Source: an uncultured Alphaproteobacteria bacterium (GTDB taxonomy: Bacteria > Pseudomonadota > Alphaproteobacteria > Micavibrionales > CSBR16-224). Taken from it: DNA of 64,000 nucleotides. This document shows positions 1 through 8,216 of the stretch, piece by piece (the stretch's first letter is position 1; each line of letters starts with the position of its first letter). The stretch is taken from NCBI GenBank assembly GCA_950054485.1, contig CATLPD010000003.1, positions 1 to 64,000 on the forward strand, read 5' to 3'. The position numbers were made by a program, and so were the translations under genes. The notes beneath the pieces were generated by a model. It ran no database searches. It had not been told where the DNA came from and was given only the letters and a program-made list of their open reading frames with translations.

Positions 1-504
1 GAACAAGTGGTTGAGTTGAACTTGAGAAAAAATATTGCTAGACTTTTAAATAACGCTGATGACCCACGACAGGCTCATCTGATAAAACATCTGCCGGAGA
101 TCCCGGGGCCGGTCCTGATCAAAAACCTTGTAACTAAAATTACAATTGATCTCGATCATCTTCAAATCAGCATAAACCGGGACGGGCTCAGGATTCCGGC
201 GCAAGAATGTCTTCAGATCGCCTTGCCTGAAAACGCGATCACAGACGATAATATAACCGTGCCATATTCTGTCCGGCGGGGCCGAAATGGGGCGATCATC
301 ATCAATCCCGATCAGCACAGTAAAAAAGACATCTTGGATCTGCCAGCTGATGAGCTGAAGCGCCTGATCCAGGGCATTGACTGGCGTGACCGACATTTTG
401 CAGGTGAAAAAATGTCAGATATTGCAAAAACGGAAGGTTACAGCAGCTCATATGTTAGAAGTACGATCATGAAGAGCTTTGATTCCCTGATACGCCAAAT
501 TTGA
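1..504 (+). CDS. Serine site-specific recombinase, C-terminal part (5' end outside window)
   Basis: The frame is open from base 1, so the gene begins upstream and only the last ~167 residues are visible. These match the C-terminal region of the large serine recombinases common in alphaproteobacteria. A stretch alternating hydrophobic and charged residues (ITIDLDHLQISINRDGL) is followed by a VPYSVRRG segment, equivalent to the usual IPF.LRRRG, and then a helix-turn-helix-like end (MSDIAKTEGYSSSYVRSTI). The N-terminal catalytic resolvase domain is not in the window, so activity cannot be judged. The gene points at the 3' end of the tRNA-Ser gene 300 bases on, and its last codons overlap the first ATTCCCTG repeat. 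The family call is from pattern recognition. Confidence 0.7.
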   Translation, partial: EQVVELNLRKNIARLLNNADDPRQAHLIKHLPEIPGPVLIKNLVTKITIDLDHLQISINRDGLRIPAQECLQIALPENAITDDNITVPYSVRRGRNGAIIINPDQHSKKDILDLPADELKRLIQGIDWRDRHFAGEKMSDIAKTEGYSSSYVRSTIMKSFDSLIRQI

Positions 505-642
505 TTCCCCGTTAATTCCCTGATAATTTAATAACAAATTAGCCCAAATAGGCTCTCAGGCTATATATTCTCTCGGTTTTTGTTAAGCATCAACATTATA
601 AAAATAAATATTCCCTGTAAAATTCCCTGTTATCAGGGAATT
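482..642. repeat. Cluster of ATTCCCTG repeats with a perfect hairpin
   Basis: ATTCCCTG occurs in direct orientation at 482-489, 515-522, 610-617 and 622-629, with a one-base variant at 504-511. It occurs inverted at 634-641. The last direct copy and the inverted copy form a perfect 9-bp inverted repeat with a TTAT loop (621-642). The first copy lies inside the end of the recombinase gene. Position and spacing suggest recombinase-binding or attachment-region sequences; that role is inferred. Confidence 0.6.
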
Positions 643-804
643 AGCAGGCAAACGCACCGCAAAATTACGATTGGAGAATTTAGGGGCAAATTAAATGAAA
701 ACCCTATTCTTCGCAGTGCGTCCAAATCAGCAGGCACAAAAAAGCCCGCAGTTTGCGGGGTAAAAGGTGCGACATCAAAAAGGGCATTAAAAACAAAGGC
801 TTAA

Positions 805-897
805 TGGCGGTGACGGTGGGATTCGAACCCACGATACGGGGATTACCCGTATAACGATTTAGCAAACCGTCGCCTTCAGCCGCTCGGCCACGTCACC
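805..897 (-). tRNA. tRNA-Ser(GCU)
   Basis: Read on the minus strand, the sequence starts GGTGACGTGGCCGAG and ends with the complementary CGTCACC acceptor strand, a G discriminator and an encoded CCA. The TTCGAATCC T-loop is present and the anticodon loop TTGCTAA gives anticodon GCU (serine, AGC/AGU codons). The long variable arm (ATACGGGTAATCCCCGTAT) is typical of tRNA-Ser and gives the 93-base length. The 3' end faces the recombinase gene, the usual arrangement at an island edge. Confidence 0.95.
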
Positions 898-933
898 ATC
901 CGAGGTCATTTTTACCTGTTACACGGTGCAGAG

Positions 934-1161
934 TCAATCGAGATATTTATCGTCTTTCATTGATTTTTCACCTGAAAAGTCCGCCATGACCGCAATTATA
1001 AAGCTGATAACAACGCCCAGAATGACAACGGTCGTCAAAATCTTCCAGAAAAAGATCCATGATATAGATTCAAACCATAGTTGAACCAAAAGCAAGGCCG
1101 CGGCAATAACGACCAGCCCAACAATCATACGTACCAGAAGGGTGTTTTTTGAAATACTCAT
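934..1161 (-). CDS. Small inner-membrane protein, two predicted TM segments
   Basis: A 75-residue protein of unknown function. Two hydrophobic stretches, roughly residues 10-28 and 35-60, are separated by a short tryptophan-containing turn (WFESISWIFFW). A charged tail ending KDDKYLD follows. Its start codon overlaps the stop of the DUF4177 gene by four bases (ATGA), so the two are probably translated together from one mRNA and may act together at the membrane. No family recognised. The gene is supported by coupling and by the membrane-protein composition rather than by homology. Confidence 0.65.
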   Translation of the reverse strand: MSISKNTLLVRMIVGLVVIAAALLLVQLWFESISWIFFWKILTTVVILGVVISFIIAVMADFSGEKSMKDDKYLD

Positions 1162-1391
1162 GACGCTATCTTTCTTTCCAGAATGGTTACAAAGGCCTCG
1201 CGTTTGAAAAAGATGAATTCACGGCGAATTTCGCGCTCCATTGTTTTAACACGCCAGCCCTCCTGTGCATTATTATTTAAAAACTCGCTATAGCGGACTG
1301 GGTTTACGCGGGACCCGCCCAGAAAAATCGACCCCAGCAGGGCTTCGCGGTAGATAACGACCTTATATTCATATTTTGCATTTTCGGACAT
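1158..1391 (-). CDS. DUF4177 domain protein
   Basis: A 77-residue protein matching the small DUF4177 family: an N-terminal YEYKVVIYR strand, a central LNNNAQEGWRV motif and a C-terminal hydrophobic strand ending in ILER. Family members are typically 60-90 residues and have no established function. The start is supported by an AGGAG ribosome site six bases upstream on the minus strand. It is the first gene of a two-gene operon with the overlapping membrane protein. Two interleaved inverted repeats lie in its upstream region. Confidence 0.75.
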   Translation of the reverse strand: MSENAKYEYKVVIYREALLGSIFLGGSRVNPVRYSEFLNNNAQEGWRVKTMEREIRREFIFFKREAFVTILERKIAS

Positions 1392-1400
1392 GATGGCTCC

Positions 1401-1457
1401 TTTGTTGAACTATCCTAGCAAAAGTCATTCAACAAAAAAACCGTATTTCTTAGGATA
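1401..1457. promoter_or_regulatory. Interleaved inverted repeats between divergent genes
   Basis: TTTGTTGAA at 1401-1409 is the exact reverse complement of TTCAACAAA at 1428-1436. TATCCTA at 1411-1417 is the exact reverse complement of TAGGATA at 1451-1457. The order is A-B-A'-B'. The block lies between the divergent DUF4177 gene (start 1391) and the unknown gene at 1513, so it could be an operator pair or, as RNA, a pseudoknot-like leader. Function is inferred. Confidence 0.4.
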
Positions 1458-1512
1458 ATATTAGGGAAAATGCCTTATTGTTAAAAAGGACTGGTACAGA
1501 TGCGGTTGAGGA

Positions 1513-2334
1513 ATGTCGGATAATAATAACAAAAACGGGACACAAATAAAAAAGGGGACATCGAAACTGATGTCGATCGCCCCGACCAAACGATCCAGAC
1601 TGTTTCAATGGGCGCAGGATAAAGGTTACCGCAATACTTTTTTTGCGAACGCAGCCGGAAATACCGGCGTTATCATCTCGGGCATAATGGAAGGAAACTG
1701 GGGACGCGCGGCGTCACCTGCCATGGGTTTAGTGCGTAATGCGGGTGCAGGCGCTGCCATGGACAAGTTAAGCGCAAAATTCTCGAAGGCTGCCGTTTTG
1801 CCCTTTTTTATGGCGATTCCGGCTTTGACCAACATTCCAATGGCGGTCACAGCCTCGACAGTTCCAGAACGTATCGGGGCCATGGTTTTGATTGCGGGGT
1901 ATTCGGTTAAAGCCATTTCCAGTACAATCACCTATAACCGCATGAAAAAGGCGGATCCCGACAATGTGAACAAAGACGGTATTCCAACAAAAATTGTAAA
2001 GGGAATGTCAAAGCGGGTCGGGCTGGATTTGAACCGTGGAAAAAGATACAGATATTTACGTCGTAAAACGCGAAAGGCGCGCAACAGAAGCCTGGATACG
2101 ATTGAACGCAGCGGACATCTGATGCCGGCCATATTGCTTGTCAGGGGGACGATGCGCACGTGGGACGGTATTCTGCGCACAGATCCTGCGGCCATTGGCG
2201 GCGGCCTTGCCTATATTACAGGGGCTGTTAGTATGGCAATGGGGGATATGGGCCTCAGGCGCGAAGCCCGTCAGGTTATCGAAGCATCAAATCAGTCAAA
2301 TGCACCGACACATAAATCAGGGAGATCGCCATGA
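1513..2334 (+). CDS. Unknown protein with hydrophobic segments and a basic central region
   Basis: A 273-residue protein, not recognised. The N-terminus is polar (MSDNNNKNGTQIKKG). Residues about 75-145 carry Ala/Ile/Met-rich hydrophobic stretches that could be one or two membrane helices. A strongly basic stretch around 165-195 (RGKRYRYLRRKTRKARNRS) follows, then another hydrophobic Gly/Ala-rich segment around 230-250. The polar N-terminus argues against a signal peptide. The stop overlaps the start of the acidic gene at 2331 by four bases (ATGA), so the two are probably co-translated. The pairing of a basic membrane-type protein with an acidic soluble one suggests a complex, which is inference. 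Confidence 0.6.
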   Translation: MSDNNNKNGTQIKKGTSKLMSIAPTKRSRLFQWAQDKGYRNTFFANAAGNTGVIISGIMEGNWGRAASPAMGLVRNAGAGAAMDKLSAKFSKAAVLPFFMAIPALTNIPMAVTASTVPERIGAMVLIAGYSVKAISSTITYNRMKKADPDNVNKDGIPTKIVKGMSKRVGLDLNRGKRYRYLRRKTRKARNRSLDTIERSGHLMPAILLVRGTMRTWDGILRTDPAAIGGGLAYITGAVSMAMGDMGLRREARQVIEASNQSNAPTHKSGRSP

Positions 2335-2648
2335 GTGATGATAACGAATTCTCGGAGATACTGGATAATGAAATCGGCTACATCGTTTTTGTGACCGGAG
2401 AGAACCAAAATAATGAAATGTGCTGGTTTTACGCATCCATCGCACCATCAAAGTACGAGGATTTTAAACAGGCAGAGAGCAGCGGTGAATATGATCTGGC
2501 AGACTATGGTGATGTTCTGATGTCAGGCTCTGGCGCGGCGCCGCCCGAAGATGTGCGCCGCAAAATGGAACAGGAATACGGCATATCAGACGCATTCGAG
2601 CAAGACTATCAAAAGGTAGTGCGTAAATTAAGCGGCCTGAAATTCTAG
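2331..2648 (+). CDS. Small acidic protein of unknown function
   Basis: A 105-residue soluble protein rich in Asp and Glu (MSDDNEFSEILDNEIGYIVF at the start), not recognised. A hydrophobic strand IGYIVFVTG is followed by a MCWFYASIAPSKYEDFKQAE segment and a helical, charged C-terminus. It starts inside the stop codon of the preceding gene (four-base ATGA overlap), which implies translational coupling. Its 3' end overlaps the convergent HAD phosphatase gene by 21 bases. The compact overlap and coding character support a real gene. Confidence 0.6.
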   Translation: MSDDNEFSEILDNEIGYIVFVTGENQNNEMCWFYASIAPSKYEDFKQAESSGEYDLADYGDVLMSGSGAAPPEDVRRKMEQEYGISDAFEQDYQKVVRKLSGLKF

Positions 2649-3320
2649 ATCCCAGTTTTCAATCACATCACGCAGGTCGCTGAAAGCATCCTGTACAACA
2701 TGATTTGCGCCGTTCTCAGACAGGCGCGTAATGCAGTGATTGCCCCATGTCACGCCGATGGCCTTGACCTTGGCGGCATTGGCCATTTTCATGTCCATGC
2801 AGGTATCGCCGATCATAAAGCTATCTTCAGGTGTGAAATTCAGCTCGCGGATCACGCTAAGAAGCTGATCCGGGTGGGGTTTGCATTTTTCACCACGGTT
2901 TTTGACGTCATCATGCGTGCGATAGCCACAGAAAAAACGGTGCATATCGTGATGGTTTAAAATAACCTGAAGCGGATCATTCGGGCGCGCGGTGACGATT
3001 GCCAGCGTGTAGCCCCTGGACTTTAGATCGTCTAATGTGTCCAGAACGCCATCATATAGGGTCGGGAATAGCCCTTCCATTAATTCATGGCGCGGGTCAT
3101 CAACCAGACGGTATAGGGTATAAAGATGTTCCAGCTGTTGGTCTTGCGGCAGCCCTTCCCAAAATTGGTGTTCTTCAGGATAGCCGTAGCCCTCCAATAA
3201 CGTTTTTGTGCATAGCGCGGGCAGGTTATTCTGAGCCGTATAACGCAGGGCGGCCTGTTCAAAAGGCGGCCAACTGTTACAAAGCGTACCATCAAAGTCA
3301 AAGCATATTAATTTTGTCAT
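2628..3320 (-). CDS. HAD-superfamily phosphatase, phosphoglycolate phosphatase-like
   Basis: A 230-residue HAD subfamily IA hydrolase. Motif I is FDFDGTLCNS, with the nucleophile and acid/base Asp near residues 8 and 10. Motif II is in TLAIVTARP. The Lys of motif III lies in the KCKPHPDQL segment, and motif IV is IGDTCMDMKMA. The cap between motifs I and II has the helical form of the Gph/PhnX group. The probable activity is dephosphorylation of a small phosphorylated metabolite in the cytoplasm, phosphoglycolate being the default guess; the substrate cannot be read from sequence. It is a single gene, convergent with the acidic gene and followed by gatB on the same strand after a 31-base gap. 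Confidence 0.8.
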   Translation of the reverse strand: MTKLICFDFDGTLCNSWPPFEQAALRYTAQNNLPALCTKTLLEGYGYPEEHQFWEGLPQDQQLEHLYTLYRLVDDPRHELMEGLFPTLYDGVLDTLDDLKSRGYTLAIVTARPNDPLQVILNHHDMHRFFCGYRTHDDVKNRGEKCKPHPDQLLSVIRELNFTPEDSFMIGDTCMDMKMANAAKVKAIGVTWGNHCITRLSENGANHVVQDAFSDLRDVIENWDLEFQAA

Positions 3321-3351
3321 AAGCTGAAAGTAGCCGATTTTAATCGGAAGG

Positions 3352-4803
3352 TCAAGATAACTTGGACTTTAGCAACTGGTTCACCATCGCAGGGTTGGCT
3401 TTACCCTGGCTTTTCTTCATGACTTGCCCAACGAAAAAGCCGAACAATTTATCTTTACCGGATTTATATTGTTCGACCATGTCTGGATTTTCTTTTAGAA
3501 CTTCGTCAACGATGGCTTCAATCGCGCCGGTGTCGGTAACCTGTTTAAGTCCCTTTTTCTCGACGATCGTATCGGCATCTTTTCCAGTTTCGAACATTTC
3601 GGCAAAAACGTCCTTGGCGATACGGCCTGAAATTGTATCGTCTTCGATCAGGCTGACCAGACCGCCAAGCTGTTTTGCGCTGACGGGGCTTTCGGAGATG
3701 TCTTTGTCGGCCTTGTTTAATGCGCCCATCAGCTCGGTCGTGACCCATGTCACGGCCAGTTTCGGGTTGCGGCCTTCGACGACCTGTTCGAAATATTCTG
3801 CGCGTGGTTTGTCTGCAACCAGAACGCTGGCATCATAATGGCTCATCCCGAAATCGCCGATAAAGCGGTGTTTTTTCGCATCCGGCAGTTCTGGCAGGTT
3901 GTCATTGATATTGTCGACCCATTTTTGATCCAAAACCAATGGCAGCAGATCGGGGTCGGGGAAATAACGGTAGTCATGCGCATCTTCTTTTGAACGCATG
4001 GTGCGTGTTTCGCCAGTCGAGGTGTCAAACAGACGTGTTTCCTGATCAACCTTGCCACCGTTTTCGATGATTTCGATCTGACGGCGGGCTTCGTATTCAA
4101 TCGCCTGCTGGATAAAGCGAACAGAGTTCATGTTCTTGATCTCGCAGCGCGTACCCAGTTCATCGCCCGGCTTGCGGACGGATACGTTCACATCAGCGCG
4201 CATCGACCCTTCGTCCATATTCCCGTCACATGTGCCGAGGTAACGGACAATCGCGCGGATTTTATTCACGTATGCGACGACTTCTTCGGATGAACGCATA
4301 TCGGGTTTTGAGACAATCTCCATCAGGGCGGTGCCACTGCGGTTCAGGTCGACAAAGCTTTTTGACGGGTGTTGGTCATGCAGGGATTTACCGGCATCCT
4401 GTTCAAGGTGCAGGCGTTCGATCCCGATCATTTTGGTTGAACCGTCGGCCAGATCGATTTCAATTTCTCCCTCGCCGACAACAGGGATTTCCTGTTGTGA
4501 AATTTGATAGCCTTGTGGCAGATCGGCATAGAAATAGTTTTTACGCTCGAATACAGATGTCAGATTGATTTTGGCATTCAGGCCCAGCCCTGTGCGAACA
4601 GCCTGTTCAACGCAATATTCATTGATCACAGGTAACATGCCCGGCATGGCGGCATCAACGAAAGAGACTTGGCTGTTTGGAGCCGCGCCGAATTCGGTGG
4701 CGGCACCTGAAAACAGTTTAGCGTTTGACGTCACCTGACAATGGATTTCCAAACCCAATACCACTTCCCATGCGCCTGTTTCGCCTTTGATTAATTCTGC
4801 CAT
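3352..4803 (-). CDS. gatB: Asp/Glu-tRNA(Asn/Gln) amidotransferase subunit B
   Basis: A 483-residue protein of full GatB length. It begins with the GatB signature [13 protein letters not shown] and contains [19 protein letters not shown] and the [16 protein letters not shown] region of the kinase-like domain. The C-terminal helical and YqeY-like domain ends in [16 protein letters not shown], which binds tRNA. With GatA and GatC it converts Glu-tRNA(Gln) or Asp-tRNA(Asn) to the amidated forms. An AGGTGA site precedes the ATG. Two unknown genes separate it from gatC-gatA, and a terminator lies just upstream, so it probably has its own promoter. Confidence 0.96.
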   Translation of the reverse strand: MAELIKGETGAWEVVLGLEIHCQVTSNAKLFSGAATEFGAAPNSQVSFVDAAMPGMLPVINEYCVEQAVRTGLGLNAKINLTSVFERKNYFYADLPQGYQISQQEIPVVGEGEIEIDLADGSTKMIGIERLHLEQDAGKSLHDQHPSKSFVDLNRSGTALMEIVSKPDMRSSEEVVAYVNKIRAIVRYLGTCDGNMDEGSMRADVNVSVRKPGDELGTRCEIKNMNSVRFIQQAIEYEARRQIEIIENGGKVDQETRLFDTSTGETRTMRSKEDAHDYRYFPDPDLLPLVLDQKWVDNINDNLPELPDAKKHRFIGDFGMSHYDASVLVADKPRAEYFEQVVEGRNPKLAVTWVTTELMGALNKADKDISESPVSAKQLGGLVSLIEDDTISGRIAKDVFAEMFETGKDADTIVEKKGLKQVTDTGAIEAIVDEVLKENPDMVEQYKSGKDKLFGFFVGQVMKKSQGKANPAMVNQLLKSKLS

Positions 4804-4870
4804 TTTATCACCTGTAAAAACGATTAATTATCAAGGGCGATCATAAAACGGGATACATCAAAGCGCAATA

Positions 4871-4899
4871 AAAAACCCCGCCAAAGAGGGGCTTTAAAA
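4871..4899 (-). terminator. Rho-independent terminator after the 4901-5338 gene
   Basis: On the minus strand the RNA would read AAAGCCCC, an 8-base loop, then GGGG and a run of six U. It sits directly after the stop of the leftward gene ending at 4901 and before gatB. The GC stem is short (four GC pairs plus flanking A-U pairs), so the terminator may be partial. Confidence 0.6.
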
Positions 4900-4900
4900 A

Positions 4901-5338
4901 TCAAGGTTTTTTAGGGGAGTGTCTTTTATCGACTGTCCTGATGATGCTCTCCAACTTTTTTGGATCGCTTAAGAGCTCTTCTCCAATAAAATCAACAGTC
5001 TTAACCATGTCGCAGATGTATTCTGAAGGGTCTTTTGTATTGTTATGAACCCAGCGAAACAAAGAGATCAAGTTGAGGTTTTGCCTCGCGCTGCTTTTGG
5101 GCACGTTCCCCCCTAGTAAGTCTATAAATATTAAATTTGTAATTTTTGCAGGGACGCGCTTGTTCGCTCTATGCAAATAGTTAATAATTTCATTTTCTAT
5201 TTTTAAAGCAAGCTGGCCTTTTTCAGCAGATGAAAGGCTGTCCGCATTTGTGAGTGCTTTTTCCGTGTGTATAAGCGATCCTGCGGCATCACTGATCTGG
5301 TTGAAGACTTCGGTAATTCTCTTTTGACTATCAGACAT
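4901..5338 (-). CDS. Unknown soluble protein between gatA and gatB
   Basis: A 145-residue protein, not recognised, predicted mostly helical and without signal peptide or membrane segment. The middle carries a hydrophobic helix (ITNLIFIDLLGG) and a tryptophan-containing stretch LISLFRWVHNN, and the tail is basic (DKRHSPKKP). Its sequence looks more AT-rich than the flanking gat genes. It follows the 5358-5804 gene after 19 bases, so they are probably one transcript ending at the terminator by 4871. It interrupts what is normally a compact gat gene group, which suggests a later insertion. Confidence 0.55.
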   Translation of the reverse strand: MSDSQKRITEVFNQISDAAGSLIHTEKALTNADSLSSAEKGQLALKIENEIINYLHRANKRVPAKITNLIFIDLLGGNVPKSSARQNLNLISLFRWVHNNTKDPSEYICDMVKTVDFIGEELLSDPKKLESIIRTVDKRHSPKKP

Positions 5339-5357
5339 TATTATTTTTACTTTTATA

Positions 5358-5804
5358 TTATTTCTGGGGTTTAGGTGCTGTTTGCGGCGCTGATTTTTTA
5401 TCGTATTTATATTCGATATTCTTTTTATCCGGGCATGTGAAAATCAGATAATGTGTGCCCGCGGCGGGCGTTTCTTCAAAAGTGATTTTCAGTGTTTTTT
5501 TGTCCGTAACCAGAATTTCTTTAACGTCCATTTTTCTACCCGCTGTAATAAAATATTCGACGCGGTGGCCTTTTGGCACGTCCTGAACAGGGGCAAGATC
5601 TTGGGCAATATTCTCCCAAAAGCTGGTCCAGAGGTCCTGTGCCCCGCCTTTCGATACGCTGGCGCTGCCCGTTGTGCCAGTCAGGGGTAAAGTGCCGTTG
5701 AAGGCCAGCGCCTGATCTGTAATATCTTGTGGGTATTTCGAGCCTTTGGAGCTGAACAGGTTTTTAATGGATGAAAATATTTTTTTCATAGCTTTAACTT
5801 TCAT
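5358..5804 (-). CDS. Unknown protein upstream of the 4901-5338 gene
   Basis: A 148-residue protein, not recognised. The N-terminus is basic and amphipathic (KKIFSSIKNLFSSKGSKYP) and is not a clear signal peptide. Two Gly/Thr-rich and aromatic stretches in the middle are followed by a beta-rich region (VEYFITAGRKMDVKEILVTD) and a Lys/Pro/Ala tail. No ribosome site distinguishes the ATG at 5804 from an in-frame ATG at 5789 (MKKIFSS), and the latter looks more natural. It lies 66 bases after gatA on the same strand and may be read from the gatCA promoter. Confidence 0.55.
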   Translation of the reverse strand: MKVKAMKKIFSSIKNLFSSKGSKYPQDITDQALAFNGTLPLTGTTGSASVSKGGAQDLWTSFWENIAQDLAPVQDVPKGHRVEYFITAGRKMDVKEILVTDKKTLKITFEETPAAGTHYLIFTCPDKKNIEYKYDKKSAPQTAPKPQK

Positions 5805-5870
5805 TAATTTCGCAATGCCGCAACATTACGGAATCTGATTATGAAAGTCAATGCTATATGTTAATGGCCC

Positions 5871-7361
5871 TTAAGCGGCTTTCTTTTGCGCCATTTCTGG
5901 CATGGCGGTAAAGTTTGCGGCCTTTTCCATGACCTTTGCAACATTCATCACCGTGCCTTCGTCAAAGGGGCGGCCGATCAACTGCAGACCCAGCGGCAGG
6001 CCATTTGCATCAAGCCCTGCAGGGATCGACATACCCGGCAATCCGGCAAGGTTTGTTGTCACAGTAAAGACATCGTTCAGATACATCGCGATCTGATCAT
6101 CCGATTTCTCGCCAACGCCGAATGCGGCAGACGGCGCAGTCGGGGTCAGGATGACATTGACATCTTTGTACGCATTATCAAAGTCCTGCCAGATCAGCTT
6201 GCGCAATTTACGTGCCTTATTGTAATAGGCATCATAGAAGCCAGCTGATAAAACGTATGTTCCGATCATGATGCGGCGTTTCACCTCGTCACCGAAACCG
6301 GCGGCGCGGGTGGCTTCATACATATCGATCAAGTTGCCGCCTTCGGGCGCGACACGCAGACCGTAACGCACGCCGTCATAGCGCGCAAGGTTTGATGATG
6401 CCTCTGCAGGTGCAATAATATAATAAGCAGGCAGCGCATATTTCGTATGCGGCAGGGAAATATCAACAATTTCGGCACCCGCATCTTTCAGCCACGCGAT
6501 ACCATCATCCCACAGCTTGCTGATTTCATCAGAGATGCCATCGATACGGTATTCTTTCGGGATCCCGACCTTCATGCCGCGGATGTCACCTGTCAAAAGG
6601 CTGCGGTAATCGGGAACTTCACAATTCACCGATGTTGAATCTTTCGCATCATATCCTGCCATTGCCTGTAGCATAACGGCGCAATCTTCAACCGTACGCG
6701 CCATTGGACCGGCCTGATCGAGGGATGAGGCAAAGGCAACAATGCCCCAGCGTGAACAACGGCCATATGTCGGCTTGATCCCGCAAATTCCTGTAAAGGC
6801 TGCAGGCTGGCGGATGGAACCGCCCGTATCTGTACCAGTTGCGCCCATTGCGATGCGGGCTGCAACCGCGGCAGATGATCCGCCTGATGATCCGCCCGGG
6901 ACCAGAACCGTGTCATCACCTTTGCGCTTCCACGGGTTTTGAACGCCGCCAAAACCGCTGGTCTCATTCGAGGAGCCCATCGCGAATTCGTCAAGGTTGA
7001 GTTTACCCAGCATCACCATGCCTTCATCCAGCATGTTTTTGGATACGGTTGATTCATATTCGGGTTTAAAGCCTTCCAGAATTTTACTGGCGGCGGTTGT
7101 TTGAACACCTGCCGTGCAGTACAGATCTTTCATCCCCATCGGAATGCCTTCGATAACGCCGACGTCGCCACCAGATCGGCGCGCATCACTGGCACGCGCC
7201 TGATCAAGCGCAAGTTCAGGTGTTTCAACGATATAGGCATTTAAGTGGCGGTTTTGTTCCATCGCCTGAATATGGGCCTCGGTCAATTCAACCGATGTAA
7301 TCTCTTTTTTCTTCAGGCTGTCTAGGGCCTCGGTAATGGTCAGGTTTGTCAGATCGCTCAT
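5871..7361 (-). CDS. gatA: Asp/Glu-tRNA(Asn/Gln) amidotransferase subunit A
   Basis: A 496-residue amidase-signature protein of normal GatA length. The Ser-cisSer-Lys triad is visible: Lys in [11 protein letters not shown], cis-Ser in [11 protein letters not shown], and the nucleophile Ser in [12 protein letters not shown]. It hydrolyses glutamine and delivers ammonia to GatB through the complex. An in-place GGAG ribosome site precedes the ATG. It lies five bases after gatC, so they form one operon. The ADP-like C-terminal end is complete ([16 protein letters not shown]), so the gene is intact. Confidence 0.97.
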   Translation of the reverse strand: MSDLTNLTITEALDSLKKKEITSVELTEAHIQAMEQNRHLNAYIVETPELALDQARASDARRSGGDVGVIEGIPMGMKDLYCTAGVQTTAASKILEGFKPEYESTVSKNMLDEGMVMLGKLNLDEFAMGSSNETSGFGGVQNPWKRKGDDTVLVPGGSSGGSSAAVAARIAMGATGTDTGGSIRQPAAFTGICGIKPTYGRCSRWGIVAFASSLDQAGPMARTVEDCAVMLQAMAGYDAKDSTSVNCEVPDYRSLLTGDIRGMKVGIPKEYRIDGISDEISKLWDDGIAWLKDAGAEIVDISLPHTKYALPAYYIIAPAEASSNLARYDGVRYGLRVAPEGGNLIDMYEATRAAGFGDEVKRRIMIGTYVLSAGFYDAYYNKARKLRKLIWQDFDNAYKDVNVILTPTAPSAAFGVGEKSDDQIAMYLNDVFTVTTNLAGLPGMSIPAGLDANGLPLGLQLIGRPFDEGTVMNVAKVMEKAANFTAMPEMAQKKAA

Positions 7362-7366
7362 ATTTC

Positions 7367-7699
7367 TTACTCCACAACTTTCGGCACGACGAAAAAGCCC
7401 TCTTGCGCTTCGGGCGCGTTTGACAGGACTTTGTCACGGATATCGCCGTCTGTAATTTCATCTTTGCGCTGGTGCAATGTCACATCAACAACGGATGTCA
7501 GCGGTTCGACCCCGTCGGTGTCGACTTCTGAAAGCTGTTCGATCCAGTTCATGATTCCGGTCAGCTCGCCCGCGAATTTTTCCTGTTCAGCCTCTGTAAT
7601 TTTGATGCGTGCCAGTTTTGCAACCTTGGCAACGGTTTCTTTATCAATTGTCACCAATGCGTCGTCGCTACGCTCGGGATTGGTTGTTGTAATAGTCAT
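7367..7699 (-). CDS. gatC: Asp/Glu-tRNA(Asn/Gln) amidotransferase subunit C
   Basis: A 110-residue GatC. The first ~20 residues are a variable extension; the family core begins with [18 protein letters not shown] and continues with [15 protein letters not shown], then [10 protein letters not shown] and a C-terminal VVPKVVE. GatC is a belt-like linker that stabilises the GatA-GatB interface. AGGA lies nine bases before the ATG. The start is about 34 bases from that of the divergent ruvX, so the two promoters overlap. The gatC/ruvX neighbourhood is common in alphaproteobacteria. Confidence 0.95.
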   Translation of the reverse strand: MTITTTNPERSDDALVTIDKETVAKVAKLARIKITEAEQEKFAGELTGIMNWIEQLSEVDTDGVEPLTSVVDVTLHQRKDEITDGDIRDKVLSNAPEAQEGFFVVPKVVE

Positions 7700-7733
7700 T
7701 GCAAAATCCTTTTAAATGTTACAGAAACTTAGC

Positions 7734-8216
7734 ATGGGAATTATCGATTTAAAAGACCTTGAAACAGCAATTGGCGGAAAAAAACGCCTGATCGGTATTG
7801 ATCACGGCACAAAAACGTTGGGGCTTGCGGTTTCTGACCCGCTGTGGACCGTTGCAACTCCCCTCCAGACCATAAAACGTACCAAGTTTTCAAAGGATGT
7901 TATTGAACTGGCGAACATTGTCAAAACCTATGAAGTCGGGGCTTATATCATCGGATTGCCTTTAAATATGGACGGCACAGAAGGGCCACGCTGTCAGTCC
8001 GTGCGTCATTTCGCGGATAATCTGATCGGCAAGGCCGATGTTTTAGGCCACGATCCCGTGATCTGTTTTTGGGACGAACGTCTGTCAACGGCGGCGGTCG
8101 AGCGCTTTATGATTGACGATCTGGATTTATCCCGAAAACGCCGCGCCGAAGTCGTCGATAAAATGGCCGCCTGCCATATTTTGCAGGGTGCGCTGGGGCG
8201 GCTGGATTATCTTTGA
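7734..8216 (+). CDS. ruvX: Putative Holliday junction resolvase / pre-16S rRNA nuclease YqgF
   Basis: A 160-residue RNase H-fold nuclease of the YqgF family. The conserved acidic motif is in GIDHGTKTLGLAVSD. It also has GLPLNMDGTEG, the WDERLSTAAVE motif and the C-terminal DKMAACHILQG with the final catalytic Asp. The family acts on 16S rRNA 5'-end maturation in E. coli and has been proposed to resolve Holliday junctions. I chose the ATG at 7734 because MGIIDLKDLE fits the usual family N-terminus. An in-frame ATG at 7716 would add six residues. No ribosome site decides between them. Confidence 0.93.
   Translation: MGIIDLKDLETAIGGKKRLIGIDHGTKTLGLAVSDPLWTVATPLQTIKRTKFSKDVIELANIVKTYEVGAYIIGLPLNMDGTEGPRCQSVRHFADNLIGKADVLGHDPVICFWDERLSTAAVERFMIDDLDLSRKRRAEVVDKMAACHILQGALGRLDYL

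Noticed and set aside
580-804. A 74-codon frame between the recombinase and the tRNA-Ser
   Set aside because: It spans the ATTCCCTG repeats and ends right at the tRNA. It has no ribosome site, low-complexity Lys/Ala content and no family likeness; I regard it as chance.
3362-3838. A 158-codon plus-strand frame opposite gatB
   Set aside because: It is the antisense shadow of conserved gatB codons; Ser-rich composition is what such shadows give.
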